The position numbers and the translations under genes are program-made. Shown piece by piece: positions 9,801 through 20,032 of a stretch of 61,457 nt of DNA. A model generated the notes under the pieces. That model had not been told where the DNA came from and made no database searches. It saw only the letters and a program-made list of their open reading frames with translations. This DNA is from an uncultured Alphaproteobacteria bacterium (GTDB taxonomy: Bacteria > Pseudomonadota > Alphaproteobacteria > HIMB59). Location: positions 1 through 61,457 of the forward strand of contig CABZOW010000002.1 of NCBI GenBank assembly GCA_902527525.1. Reading direction: 5' to 3'. Within the stretch, counting starts at the first letter, position 1; every line of letters starts with the position of its first letter.

Positions 9801-11280
9801 CTTATTAAGCTCTATTTTTAGGCCATCATACCTAATTTTTTTTTGTACTGCTTTATACATATTTTCACTTCCCCCATTTGGTATATCTTTTTTCTATTAT
9901 TTGTCTTTTGTAATATTTTTTTTAAATATTTTAAAAAATGATGTTTTTTTAAAAAAAAAAATATTTTATTTTTTTTTATTTACCCAATTAGTTACTCTTA
10001 GCTGGATTATTCAGTCATTTTATTCAGGAGGGACAGGATATTTATTTTTAGGAATAATTTTAGTATCTATTCTCTCTTTGTTTGTAGCATCCTTACACTA
10101 TTTAGCAACTATTTTAATTTTAACACTCTATAAAAAAAAATTATTTCTAATTTTTTTACTCCCTTTAGGCCTCTCTATAGTTGAGTTATTAAAAGAATTT
10201 ATCTTTGGGGGCTTTCCTTGGAATCCCTCAGCGATTATTTATTACAAAAATATATGGATTTTAAAAACATTACCTTATCTAGGCGTATATGGCTTAGGTC
10301 TTGTGGTTCATTTGATAGTCGGCTTAATAATTTATTATCTTTATTACAAAAATAAAATCATACCTAGTGTTTTATTAGCACTAAGTATTTTCTTTTATTT
10401 TTTTGGCTTTATTGAAAACAATAATATTAAAAAAGCAGAAAATGAGACACTTAATATACTTTTAATACAGCCCAACCTCTATGAGTCACTAGTTGAATTT
10501 GATGTCCTTAAAAATCTTGAAAAATATGAACAATTAACAATTGAAGCCATTTCAAAATCACCAAAAACAGATTTAATTATTTGGCCAGAGGGGTCCTTGC
10601 CTATTGACTTAAATAATAAGGTAGGACTACTGAGCAGAGTGTCTTCGTTGATTAGCGAAGATCAAAAAATAATAGTTGGTTCAAGTGCCATTGAAGAAGA
10701 TCAATTATTTAATCGTTTATATGTTATTGATCATCAGGGAAAGATCATAGATTTTTATGATAAACAAAAATTAGTTTTATTTGGTGAGTACATACCTTTT
10801 ATAAAACCCTTAGTGAGTAAGTTTTTAAACTTAGGAATGAATTATACACCAGGTAATGTCCATAAAACTCTTAATCTGCCCAAAGATGTAAATGCTATCC
10901 CCATGATTTGTTTTGAGTCAATATTCAACTATCAATCTATTAATAAAGAGATTTGCGGTTCAGATATGGTCATACAAATTTCAAATGACTCTTGGTTTGG
11001 TAAATGGTATGGACCCCATCAGCATTTAGCAAACTCTCTTTTACGAAGTGTTGAATTTCAAAAACCTCTTATTAGATCAACACCCTCTGGAATTACTTCT
11101 ATAGTAGATCAATCAGGAAAAATTATTCAAACTATTCCAAGTAATAAAAAAGGTTATCTGTATTACCAACACTCAATTACTAAAAACCAATCTATTTGCT
11201 CCTCAACACTAAACTCAGTGATGGTTTTACTTTTCTTAATTTTCCTATTTATTTTTTTATATGTTCGAATCAAAAAATAA
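9766..11280 (+). CDS. lnt: Apolipoprotein N-acyltransferase
   Basis: Polytopic N-terminus plus nitrilase-like domain (IIWPEGSLP, PMICFESIF, QISNDSWFGKWYGPHQHL). Confidence 0.94.
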   Translation: MKLWSVVLSLNNLLSSIFRPSYLIFFCTALYIFSLPPFGISFFYYLSFVIFFLNILKNDVFLKKKIFYFFLFTQLVTLSWIIQSFYSGGTGYLFLGIILVSILSLFVASLHYLATILILTLYKKKLFLIFLLPLGLSIVELLKEFIFGGFPWNPSAIIYYKNIWILKTLPYLGVYGLGLVVHLIVGLIIYYLYYKNKIIPSVLLALSIFFYFFGFIENNNIKKAENETLNILLIQPNLYESLVEFDVLKNLEKYEQLTIEAISKSPKTDLIIWPEGSLPIDLNNKVGLLSRVSSLISEDQKIIVGSSAIEEDQLFNRLYVIDHQGKIIDFYDKQKLVLFGEYIPFIKPLVSKFLNLGMNYTPGNVHKTLNLPKDVNAIPMICFESIFNYQSINKEICGSDMVIQISNDSWFGKWYGPHQHLANSLLRSVEFQKPLIRSTPSGITSIVDQSGKIIQTIPSNKKGYLYYQHSITKNQSICSSTLNSVMVLLFLIFLFIFLYVRIKK

Positions 11281-11905
11281 ATATTTTGGAAGAAAGAAAG
11301 GCAAGTCGTTTGTAAGACTCGAACGGTATACAAAATATCTTGTTGAACCCAAAAAAATATTATTTAACAAAATTAAAACTCCTAGAATTTTAGAAATTGG
11401 AATAGGGGATGGGGAAAAAATAAGTGAAGATGCAAAATCTAATTCTAAAGCAAACTTTATAGGTTGTGATATTTTTGCTGATGGAGTGTTGAGAGCTATT
11501 CGAAACTCTGTGGATCATAAATTAAAGAACCTTCAAGTATTCCATTTAAATGTCCAAAACCTGTTACCTTTAATGCCAGATTACTATTTTGAGGAAATAA
11601 GGATTTATTTCCCAGACCCTTGGCCCAAAAATAGGCATAAAAAAAGGCGAACTGTTAACCAAACACTTGTCAAAGACCTCACTAAAAAACTCAAAAAAAG
11701 AGGCTTTATTCGTTTTGCAACCGACCATGGTGATTATTTTATTGAAGCGTTGGCTTTGATGAAAAAATTTAAATACACCATGCCAGATATTAGCCCGAAA
11801 TCTTGGGAATACAGTGATTCCAATGCTTTAAACACTAAATTTGAGAAAAAAGCCTTAGACAAAAATCATAAATTATTCTATTTTAGCGTTCTTAAAAATT
11901 ATTAA
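11261..11905 (+). CDS. trmB: tRNA (guanine-N7-)-methyltransferase TrmB
   Basis: LEIGIGDGE, RIYFPDPWPKNRHKKRRTVN, FATDHGDYFIEA. Confidence 0.94.
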   Translation: MFESKNKYFGRKKGKSFVRLERYTKYLVEPKKILFNKIKTPRILEIGIGDGEKISEDAKSNSKANFIGCDIFADGVLRAIRNSVDHKLKNLQVFHLNVQNLLPLMPDYYFEEIRIYFPDPWPKNRHKKRRTVNQTLVKDLTKKLKKRGFIRFATDHGDYFIEALALMKKFKYTMPDISPKSWEYSDSNALNTKFEKKALDKNHKLFYFSVLKNY

Positions 11906-11914
11906 CCAACAATG

Positions 11915-11943
11915 AGGAGGTGGGTTATCCCGCCTTTTTTTTT
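11915..11943 (+). terminator. Rho-independent terminator/attenuator immediately upstream of nusA
   Basis: GGTGGG-TTAT-CCCGCC stem followed by T9 (11935-11943); nusA ATG at 11957. Confidence 0.85.
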
Positions 11944-11956
11944 ACTAGAAAAGATA

Positions 11957-13459
11957 ATGCTAAATAACACAGAAATATTAAAAATTGCAGAAGTCATCTC
12001 ACAAGAGAAGGGCATCGAAATGGACATAGTTATGAAGGCTCTTGAGGAGTCTTTTGAAATAATTGGAAAGTCAAAATATGGTATGGATAATAATATCAAA
12101 GCAGTGATTGATCGATTGACTGGTAATATTAGTTTATCCCATATTAAAGATGTAGTTGAAACAATTGACCCTATTTTACAGTCTAATCAAATTTTATTAG
12201 ATCATGCAAAAAAGTATGACGCTAATACAGAAATCGGAAAACAAATAACAATTCCATTGCCTTCAGTTAATTTTGGACGAGTTACAGCCAATATGGCAAG
12301 ACAAGTAATTTATTCAAGGGTCAGAGAGGCAGAAAAAAGTAGACAGTTTAATGACTTCAAAGACCGTGTTGGAGAAGTCCTATCAGGAATTGTTAAAAGA
12401 ATTGAATTTGGAAATATAATTGTTGACCTTGGTAAAGCAGAAGGATTTTTGAGAAAAGACGAACTTATACCAAGAGAAAATTTTAAAAATGGAGATCGCA
12501 TTAGAGCATATTTTTTTGATATCAAAGAAGAAGCTAAAGGCCATCAAATCTTTCTTTCAAGAACACATCCTCAATTTATGGCAAAATTATTTGAACAAGA
12601 AGTCCCTGAAATTTATGAAGGTCAAATAGAAATTCTATCTGTTGCAAGAGACCCGGGGAGTAGAGGAAAAATCACGGTTCGAGCAAACGATAAGTCCATC
12701 GATCCTGTTGGAGCGTGTGTAGGTATGAGAGGCTCTAGAGTCCAAGCTATTGTTAATGAATTGCAAGGGGAAAAGATAGATATTGTAAATTGGAATGAAT
12801 TAAAGTCGATGTATGTTCAAAATGCTATCGCTCCTGCACAAGTCGCTAAAGTTAATGAGTTTGAGAATTCTAATCGTGTAGAGATTGTTTTACCTGAAGA
12901 TCAACTTAGCATCGCTATTGGTAGAAGAGGTCAAAATGTTAAATTAGCCTCAATTTTAACTAATTTAGAAATTGATATATTAACAGAAAAAGAAGACGCC
13001 GAGAGAAGACAAGAAGAATTTAAAAAAATCACATCTCTTTTTGCTGAAAAGCTCGACCTCGAAGATATGATCGCACAATTACTAGCAGTTGAGGGATATT
13101 CCAGCATAGAAAAAATAGCGAACGCATCAATCCAAGACATAGAAAAAATTGAAGGCTTTGATAATGAACTTGCAGCTGAGATATATGCACGTGCAACACA
13201 GTTTATGGAAAATGAAAAAACAGAGCTTGAAAAATTAATCCAAGCTTCAAATTTAGATGATTACATTAAAGGAATATCAGAGTTTGATAATAAAATTTTA
13301 GCTACTCTGATAGAAAATAATATTTTTTCTCGTCAAGACCTTGCAGATTTAGCAACTGATGAACTAGTTGGTAAAGAGGGCATACTCCAAAAAAGAGTTG
13401 AAAAGTCTGCTGCTGAAAAAATTATTATGGATGCTAGGGAGATTTTTCTTAATAGCTAA
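11957..13459 (+). CDS. nusA: Transcription termination/antitermination protein NusA (start revised from the track's 11912)
   Basis: S1 and KH domains (DPVGACVGMRGSRVQAIVNEL, SIAIGRRGQNVKLAS). The track's first 15 codons lie in the terminator hairpin. Confidence 0.94.
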   Translation: MLNNTEILKIAEVISQEKGIEMDIVMKALEESFEIIGKSKYGMDNNIKAVIDRLTGNISLSHIKDVVETIDPILQSNQILLDHAKKYDANTEIGKQITIPLPSVNFGRVTANMARQVIYSRVREAEKSRQFNDFKDRVGEVLSGIVKRIEFGNIIVDLGKAEGFLRKDELIPRENFKNGDRIRAYFFDIKEEAKGHQIFLSRTHPQFMAKLFEQEVPEIYEGQIEILSVARDPGSRGKITVRANDKSIDPVGACVGMRGSRVQAIVNELQGEKIDIVNWNELKSMYVQNAIAPAQVAKVNEFENSNRVEIVLPEDQLSIAIGRRGQNVKLASILTNLEIDILTEKEDAERRQEEFKKITSLFAEKLDLEDMIAQLLAVEGYSSIEKIANASIQDIEKIEGFDNELAAEIYARATQFMENEKTELEKLIQASNLDDYIKGISEFDNKILATLIENNIFSRQDLADLATDELVGKEGILQKRVEKSAAEKIIMDAREIFLNS

Positions 13460-13468
13460 ATTTTTTGA

Positions 13469-15484
13469 ATGACAAAAGAGACTAAGAACACAAAACCAAC
13501 AACCACAAGCAAACCTGCCACACCCACCCCTGTAAGCTCTGCTGTGCCTAGAAAGAAACTAACTCTCAATACAACTGCATTTCAAAAAAAACTATCATCT
13601 ATTTCAGTTAACAACCTTTTAGATGAAGAACCTGATTATGAAAAAATGCCGAGTCTGGCAAAAATAAAAAGAAATAGAGAGAAACAAAAAACTAAATATA
13701 AACCAAACCTAACTAGCTCTCAAAAAATCGTTCGTGAAGTTGACATTCCTGTCAAAATCTCTGTTCAAGAATTAGCTAGTAGAATGTCCGAAAAAACAGG
13801 AGACGTTGTAAAAGCTTTAATGAAAAGTGGGATTATGGCTACAGCTAATCAATATATTGATGGTGATACGGCCGAATTAATTGTTACAGAATTAGGACAC
13901 ACTCCTAAAAGAGCAGAGGCAATTAGTCTAAAAGATGAAATTGCAAATCATCAAAAAACTAAAAATTCTAAAATTTTACCAAGACCCCCAATCGTAACTG
14001 TCATGGGCCATGTTGATCATGGTAAAACTTCATTATTGGATGCACTCAGAAATACCAATGTTACCTCAAAAGAGTCAGGTGGTATTACCCAACATATTGG
14101 CGCCTACCAAATTCAACATAAGAACAATCCCATCACATTTTTAGATACACCCGGTCACGCTGCCTTTTCAAATATCCGCTCGCGAGGTGCCAATTTAACG
14201 GACCTTGTTGTTTTAGTAGTGGCTGCTAACGACAGTGTAAAACCTCAAACAATTGAAGCTATTTCACATGCCAAAGCAGCTAAAGTGCCGATCGTTCTTG
14301 CTATTAATAAAATGGACTTACCAGATGTCGATCCAAGCATTGTTAGAAATGATTTGTTAACACACGAAGTGGTCGTGGAAAGTTACAGTGGTGATGTACT
14401 AGAAACAGAGATATCAGCCATCAAAAAAACAAACTTAGAAAAATTATTAGACAATATTTTGTTACAAGTTGAAATTTTAGACCTAGACGTCGAGCATGAT
14501 AAACTAGCTGAGGCAATAGTTGTTGAGTCTAAAATTGAAACAGGTAAAGGACCGGTTGCAACAGTAATAGTAAAAAATGGAACTTTCAAAGAAGGGGATC
14601 ATTTTACTTGTGGTTCAGCTTTTGGAAGAGCGAGAGCCTTACTCGATGAAAATGGAAGCAGAATTAAATCAGCAAATCCAGGTATGCCGGTTGAAGTGTT
14701 GGGCTTTGACTCAGTCCCTCAAGCAGGCGACACAGTTTATGTTATGCCTAATGAAGATATTGCAAAAGATATTACAGAAAAAGTGAAAGAACAAAAAAAA
14801 CTTGAAAATACTGAGTCAGTAAAAAAATCTTCATTAGAAGAAATGATGGCGAATGTATCGAAGGGAGACATGAAAAAACTTCCAATTATTGTTAAAGCAG
14901 ACGTTCAAGGCTCTCTTGAAGCAATAGTTTCTTCCTTAGAAAAAGTGGGCAATGAAGAAGTTAAAATTAATGTTGTCCATAACTCGATTGGTGCAATTAA
15001 TGAAAGTGATGTGAGTTTAGCGAGTTCCGCTCAAGGATTAGTAATTGGTTTTAATATCAGAGCTATCCCACAAGCCCGAACAATTGCAAAACGCGATAAG
15101 GTAGACATCAGATATTATTCTATTATTTATGAATTAATCGATGATATGAAAAAAATGCTCTCTGGTCTTCTCACTCCAGACACTAAAGAGGAGATTATTG
15201 GTCACGCTGAAGTTCGCGATACTTTCAAATCCTCAAAGTTTGGCACCATAGCTGGTTGTTTTGTTACTGATGGAATAGTTCAAAACTCAGCCAAAATCAG
15301 GCTTGTTAGAGAAGGGAAGATTATCCATGAGGGAGAAGTTGGAACCCTGAAACGATTTAAAGAGGATGTTAAAGAGGTCAGAGAAAATTATGAGTGTGGT
15401 ATCTCATTCAAAGATTACTCAGATATTTTAGAAAAAGATGAAATTGAATTTTACATAACTAAGGAAGTTCAAAAAGAATTGTAG
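13469..15484 (+). CDS. infB: Translation initiation factor IF-2
   Basis: PPIVTVMGHVDHGKTSLLDALR, DTPGHAAFS, NKMDLP. Confidence 0.97.
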   Translation: MTKETKNTKPTTTSKPATPTPVSSAVPRKKLTLNTTAFQKKLSSISVNNLLDEEPDYEKMPSLAKIKRNREKQKTKYKPNLTSSQKIVREVDIPVKISVQELASRMSEKTGDVVKALMKSGIMATANQYIDGDTAELIVTELGHTPKRAEAISLKDEIANHQKTKNSKILPRPPIVTVMGHVDHGKTSLLDALRNTNVTSKESGGITQHIGAYQIQHKNNPITFLDTPGHAAFSNIRSRGANLTDLVVLVVAANDSVKPQTIEAISHAKAAKVPIVLAINKMDLPDVDPSIVRNDLLTHEVVVESYSGDVLETEISAIKKTNLEKLLDNILLQVEILDLDVEHDKLAEAIVVESKIETGKGPVATVIVKNGTFKEGDHFTCGSAFGRARALLDENGSRIKSANPGMPVEVLGFDSVPQAGDTVYVMPNEDIAKDITEKVKEQKKLENTESVKKSSLEEMMANVSKGDMKKLPIIVKADVQGSLEAIVSSLEKVGNEEVKINVVHNSIGAINESDVSLASSAQGLVIGFNIRAIPQARTIAKRDKVDIRYYSIIYELIDDMKKMLSGLLTPDTKEEIIGHAEVRDTFKSSKFGTIAGCFVTDGIVQNSAKIRLVREGKIIHEGEVGTLKRFKEDVKEVRENYECGISFKDYSDILEKDEIEFYITKEVQKEL

Positions 15485-15485
15485 T

Positions 15486-15830
15486 GTGGACAATAAGCCA
15501 AGTTTTCGAACCAAAAAAGTTGAACTTTCAATTAAAAGGCTTGTCTCCGAATATCTCGTAACCCAAAAAGATTATCTTATAAAATTTCCGACTGTTCGCT
15601 TTGAAATTACTGAAGTTAAAGTTAGTAAAGATCTAAGATATGCAAAAATATTTCTTATTCATAATATTACAGAGACAGAATTTAAAGAATTTAACAAACT
15701 TTATCTCAGAGAAATACAAAACTTAATAGCAAGAACTCTGACAAGTAAATACACTCCAAAGATATCTCTAATGTTCGACCAATCTTTTCAAGAGTCTTTA
15801 AAAGTACAATCACTGCTAGATAAATTATAA
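15486..15830 (+). CDS. rbfA: Ribosome-binding factor A (GTG start)
   Basis: RbfA-like (FEITEVKVSKDLRYAKIFL); between infB and truB. Confidence 0.88.
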   Translation: MDNKPSFRTKKVELSIKRLVSEYLVTQKDYLIKFPTVRFEITEVKVSKDLRYAKIFLIHNITETEFKEFNKLYLREIQNLIARTLTSKYTPKISLMFDQSFQESLKVQSLLDKL

Positions 15831-15832
15831 AT

Positions 15833-16531
15833 TTGATGAAAGAAAAGTTTTCTAGTAGTGGATGGTTGCTTATAGATAAACCAGAGGGTATTGAGTCTTT
15901 TGGAGTTATAAGAAAATTAAAATTTTGTTACTCATTTAATAAAATTGGTTTTGCAGGAACCTTAGACCCACTTGCTTCTGGTTTATTATTAATAGGTATT
16001 AATAAAGCAACAAAAAAAATACCAAATATACACCAATATCAAAAAAGTTATGAAGTTGAGATACGATTTGGTGCTTCAACAAACACTTTAGACTCAGAGG
16101 GAAGATTTTTAAAAATGAACTCTATTGGTCATAAACCTATAGACAGAGTTACTCATTTAAAAAAATACATAGGAGCATATCATCAAAAAATTCCAGATTT
16201 TTCGGCTCACAAATTAAATGGCAAGAATTTTTATGAACTGGCTAGGAAAAATAATAAAATTGAAGAACGTTATAAAAAAGTATCAGTTCAGAGTTTAAAA
16301 GTTTTACTTTCTAGTACCTCTAAAATGAACGTTGAGTTGCATTGTCATTCAGGATTTTATGTGAGGGCATTTGTAGAAGAGTTTGCAAATTCTTTAGGGG
16401 ATATCGCATATGCTAGTATGATAAAAAGACTGAAAATAGCGACTTTTACTTTAAATCAAGCTATTCCCTATGAAAAAATTCTTGATTTCTCAAGTATAAA
16501 TGATTTACATAGCAACCTGATTACCATTTGA
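15833..16531 (+). CDS. truB: tRNA pseudouridine(55) synthase TruB
   Basis: GWLLIDKPEGIESF, GFAGTLDPLASGLLLIGINKATK, GFYVRAF. Confidence 0.95.
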   Translation: MMKEKFSSSGWLLIDKPEGIESFGVIRKLKFCYSFNKIGFAGTLDPLASGLLLIGINKATKKIPNIHQYQKSYEVEIRFGASTNTLDSEGRFLKMNSIGHKPIDRVTHLKKYIGAYHQKIPDFSAHKLNGKNFYELARKNNKIEERYKKVSVQSLKVLLSSTSKMNVELHCHSGFYVRAFVEEFANSLGDIAYASMIKRLKIATFTLNQAIPYEKILDFSSINDLHSNLITI

Positions 16532-16534
16532 ACT

Positions 16535-16561
16535 GGGCGACATCCTGGTCAGATGATGTTT
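16535..16561 (+). promoter_or_regulatory. Putative rpsO leader hairpin (S15 autoregulatory element candidate)
   Basis: GGGCG-A-CAUC / CUGGUCA / GAUG-A-UGUUU folds into an imperfect stem rich in G-U next to G-C pairs, just before the rpsO SD. Confidence 0.45.
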
Positions 16562-16576
16562 ACTTTGAAAGGAGTT

Positions 16577-16834
16577 ATGATGTCGGAAATACAAATAAAC
16601 GATATAGCACGTGCTGATAATGACACTGGTTCACCAGAGTCCCAAATTTTTTTTCTCACAAAGAAAATTAATCTGTTAACAGAACATATCAAAATACATA
16701 AGAAAGATTTTCATTCTCGAAGAGGTCTGCTGATGATGGTTGGTAAAAGAAATAGATTGATGGCGTATTTAAAGAAGAGGAATGTAGGAAAGTACTCAGA
16801 AGTAGCAGATAAACTAAAACTAAGAAAAAAGTAA
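16577..16834 (+). CDS. rpsO: 30S ribosomal protein S15 (start 16577 or 16580; the track ORF begins upstream)
   Basis: [61 protein letters not shown]. Confidence 0.96.
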   Translation: MMSEIQINDIARADNDTGSPESQIFFLTKKINLLTEHIKIHKKDFHSRRGLLMMVGKRNRLMAYLKKRNVGKYSEVADKLKLRKK

Positions 16835-16871
16835 AACTTTTAGACTAGTGTAATAAGTAGAAAAGAGGAAG

Positions 16872-18935
16872 ATGAAAATAGAACATACTTTTACGTTGGG
16901 TAACCAACAAATCACTTTAGAAACTAATCGAATTGCAAAGCAAGCAGATGCATCTGTTGTTGTAACTTGTGGCGAAACCATGGTTATGGCAAACATATGT
17001 GCTGCCAAAACACAAAAACCTGATATCGATTTTTTTCCTTTAACAGTTAATTATCAGGAAAAATATTATGCCTCTGGAAAAATTCCAGGAGGTTTCTTTA
17101 AAAGAGAAGCAAGGCCAACAGAAAGAGAGACATTAATCTGTCGATTAATTGATAGACCTATTAGACCTCTTTTCCATAAAAATTTTAAAAATGAAACTCA
17201 AGTTACACTAACAGTTTTGTCATATGATGGATTAGTGGATCCAGATGTCATAGCAATGTACGCAACTGGTGCAGCGCTAGCAATATCTGGTCTGCCCGTA
17301 GCAGGAACACTTGGTTCCGCTCGAGTTGGTCATATTGATGGCAAGCTAGTAGCTAACCCAACGATTGAAGAGTTAGAAAATTCAGCTCTAGATTTAGTCG
17401 TAGCTGGTACAGAAGAAGGTGTTTTAATGGTTGAGTCCGAAGCAAAGGAACTTCCTGAGAGTACTATGCTTGAGGCTGTAATGTTCGGTCATAACTTTTA
17501 TCAAACTTTTATTAAAGAAGTTCATAAATTTGCTGGAATGACAGAGATCAAAAAATTTGATATACCTACATTACCTGACTTTTATGAGGGTCTTCAAAAT
17601 AATATTGCCTCAAAAATTGCAGATCCAATTAAAGAGGCTTATGGTCTTATTGATAAACAAGAAAGAAGTCAGAAGTTAGGGGATATCAGATCTTCAATTA
17701 TAGATAACGTTGAAGATGATCAAGTATTAGCCGCCACTACTATTATTAAAAATATCGAAAAAGATGTTGTACGTAGCGACATCATCAAAAATAAAAATCG
17801 AATTGATGGAAGAAAACTTGACGAGGTCAGAAAAATTACTTGCGAATTAGACCTTCTCCCTAGAGCTCATGGCTCTTGTTTATTTACCAGAGGAGAAACC
17901 CAAGCAATAGTTGTTACAACTCTTGGCACAGGAGACGATGAACAAATGATTGACTCTCTTGACCCTATGCACAAACAACATTTTATGTTGCATTACAATT
18001 TCCCCCCATATTCTGTTGGAGAGGTTGGAAGAATGGGTTCAACGGGTAGAAGAGAAATAGGTCATGGTAAGCTAGCATGGAGAGCAGTTCATCCAATGCT
18101 GCCGACAAAAGAGGATTTTCCTTATACACTTCGTCTGGTCTCAGAGATAACTGAGTCAAACGGCTCTAGTTCTATGGCTACCGTATGTGGCTCATCTCTT
18201 GCTTTAATGGCAGCAGGGGTTCCAATTAAAAAACATATTGGTGGAATTGCCATGGGACTAATCAAGGAAGGTGATGATTTTGTTGTATTGAGCGATATTC
18301 TCGGTGATGAGGATCACTTGGGTGATATGGACTTTAAAGTGGCGGGTACTATGGACGGTATTACCTCTCTTCAAATGGATATTAAAATTACAAGTATAAC
18401 AAAAGAAATCATGGAGATAGCTTTAAATCAAGCATCAGCTGGAAGAAAACATATCATAGGAGTTATGTCAGAAGCTTTACCAGAGGCTCGAACTAAGTTT
18501 TCAAAGTATGCACCTCAGGTAATTTCCATTTCTATCGAAAAAGCTAAGATCAAAGATGTTATCGGATCTGGAGGAAAAGTGATCAAAAATATTGTAGAAG
18601 TCTCAGGAGCAAAACTTGAAGTTAATGATGATGGTATTGTCAAAATTGCATCAAGCAATGAAGAGTCTATCAATACTGCTAAACAAATGGTTGAGGACAT
18701 TGTAGCTGAACCCGAAATAGGTAAGATATACAATGGTAAAGTTGTAAAAATAGTAGAGTTTGGTGCCTTCGTTAACTTTATGGGTGCTCGAGATGGCTTA
18801 CTACACGTCTCTCAAATCTCACAAAAAAGAGTAGAGAATGTATCTGATGTTTTATCAGAAGGCCAAGAAGTGCAAGTGAAAGTCCTCGATGTTGATCGTG
18901 CTGGTAAGGTAAAACTCAGCATGAAAGAAGTATAA
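16872..18935 (+). CDS. pnp: Polyribonucleotide nucleotidyltransferase
   Basis: RNase PH repeats, KH (KDVIGSGGKVIKNIVEVSGAKLEV) and S1 domains. Confidence 0.97.
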   Translation: MKIEHTFTLGNQQITLETNRIAKQADASVVVTCGETMVMANICAAKTQKPDIDFFPLTVNYQEKYYASGKIPGGFFKREARPTERETLICRLIDRPIRPLFHKNFKNETQVTLTVLSYDGLVDPDVIAMYATGAALAISGLPVAGTLGSARVGHIDGKLVANPTIEELENSALDLVVAGTEEGVLMVESEAKELPESTMLEAVMFGHNFYQTFIKEVHKFAGMTEIKKFDIPTLPDFYEGLQNNIASKIADPIKEAYGLIDKQERSQKLGDIRSSIIDNVEDDQVLAATTIIKNIEKDVVRSDIIKNKNRIDGRKLDEVRKITCELDLLPRAHGSCLFTRGETQAIVVTTLGTGDDEQMIDSLDPMHKQHFMLHYNFPPYSVGEVGRMGSTGRREIGHGKLAWRAVHPMLPTKEDFPYTLRLVSEITESNGSSSMATVCGSSLALMAAGVPIKKHIGGIAMGLIKEGDDFVVLSDILGDEDHLGDMDFKVAGTMDGITSLQMDIKITSITKEIMEIALNQASAGRKHIIGVMSEALPEARTKFSKYAPQVISISIEKAKIKDVIGSGGKVIKNIVEVSGAKLEVNDDGIVKIASSNEESINTAKQMVEDIVAEPEIGKIYNGKVVKIVEFGAFVNFMGARDGLLHVSQISQKRVENVSDVLSEGQEVQVKVLDVDRAGKVKLSMKEV

Positions 18936-18946
18936 AACATATTACT

Positions 18947-18974
18947 AGCGTAGATATATAAATTTATCTGCGCT
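18947..18974. terminator. Hairpin between convergent pnp and the fabI-entericidin transcript
   Basis: AGCGTAGATA ... TATCTGCGCT, 10-bp stem with one G-U, in the convergent intergenic region. Confidence 0.55.
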
Positions 18975-18981
18975 ATTACTT

Positions 18982-19137
18982 TTATTTATCTGATACAGGC
19001 CTACCTGAAACTGCATCTCTAGAATAAATATAAACTGCTTTGGCGTCTCTACCAACACCTTTGGCTGTTCCCATAACAGTATTGCAACTAGTTAAAGTCA
19101 AAGTTCCAATAATTGATAATGTTAATATTAATTTCAT
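18982..19137 (-). CDS. Entericidin-like small lipoprotein, 51 aa (not in ORF track)
   Basis: MKLILTLSIIGTLTLTSCNTVMGTAKGVGRDAKAVYIYSRDAVSGRPVSDK*; lipobox LTSC then NTVxGxxKGVGRD. Confidence 0.75.
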   Translation of the reverse strand: MKLILTLSIIGTLTLTSCNTVMGTAKGVGRDAKAVYIYSRDAVSGRPVSDK

Positions 19138-19256
19138 ATTCCAGGGACTATAGACTTTACATCATCTACAACACCTCTTGCAAAACCCCCGACTGTATTA
19201 CAAGATGAAATAAATAAACTTAAAGACAAGAAGATAGAAATAAAAAGTACTTTCAT
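19134..19256 (-). CDS. Entericidin-like small lipoprotein, 40 aa (not in ORF track)
   Basis: [40 protein letters not shown]; lipobox ISSC then NTVGGFARGV; overlaps the fabI stop by 1 nt and the next gene by an ATGA. Confidence 0.72.
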   Translation of the reverse strand: MKVLFISIFLSLSLFISSCNTVGGFARGVVDDVKSIVPGI

Positions 19257-20032
19257 CACAAATCCTGAATACTCATACCAACATTATTATATCCATTGTC
19301 AACATAAAGTATCTCCCCGGTTACTCCCTTAGAAAGATCACTCATGAGGTAAACTGATGATTTGCCAATATCTTCTAATGATAATGGTTTTTTAATAGGA
19401 GAGTTTTCAATTGTATAATTATATATCTTTCTTGATTTATTAATTACAGCACCCGCTAGAGTTCTCATTGGGCCTGCTGAAATTGCATTAACCCTTATTC
19501 CTCTATCACCCATATCAACAGAAAGATACTTAATCGAAGTTTCTAACGCGGCTTTTGCAACGCCCATTACATTATAACTTTGCATATATCTTGTTGATCC
19601 ATAATAAGTTAGTGCCATGATAGAAGCGCCGTCGTTCATCTTAGGGGAGAACAATCTTACCATCTCTGTTAAAGAGTATGCAGAAATATTCAGAGTTTTA
19701 AGAAAGTTTTCTTTGGAAGTATTTAAATACTTTCCAGACAGTTCATTTTTATCTGAATAGGCGACAGCATGAACAAAAAAATCAATATTTCCATTAATTC
19801 CATCGCGAACACTTTCAAGAGAGGAGGTGACAGATACATCACAAGGCATAATTCCAAGGCAATTAATTTTCTCAGACAGGGGCTCAACTCTTTTTTTTAT
19901 TGAGTCATTTTGATAAGTTAAGTACATACTTGCACCCTCATCACTTAAAGACTTAGCTATACCCCAAGCAATAGAGTGGTCATTAGCAATGCCTACAACT
20001 AATCCCTTTTTACTTTCTAAAATTTTAGTCAT
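19256..20032 (-). CDS. fabI: Enoyl-ACP reductase FabI
   Basis: [23 protein letters not shown] fold; [16 protein letters not shown]. Confidence 0.95.
   Translation of the reverse strand: MTKILESKKGLVVGIANDHSIAWGIAKSLSDEGASMYLTYQNDSIKKRVEPLSEKINCLGIMPCDVSVTSSLESVRDGINGNIDFFVHAVAYSDKNELSGKYLNTSKENFLKTLNISAYSLTEMVRLFSPKMNDGASIMALTYYGSTRYMQSYNVMGVAKAALETSIKYLSVDMGDRGIRVNAISAGPMRTLAGAVINKSRKIYNYTIENSPIKKPLSLEDIGKSSVYLMSDLSKGVTGEILYVDNGYNNVGMSIQDL

Noticed and set aside
9900-9985. Long A/T homopolymer runs in lnt as possible phase-variable tract or frameshift
   Set aside because: The reading frame is intact and encodes expected hydrophobic TM residues; simply codon bias in an AT-rich genome.
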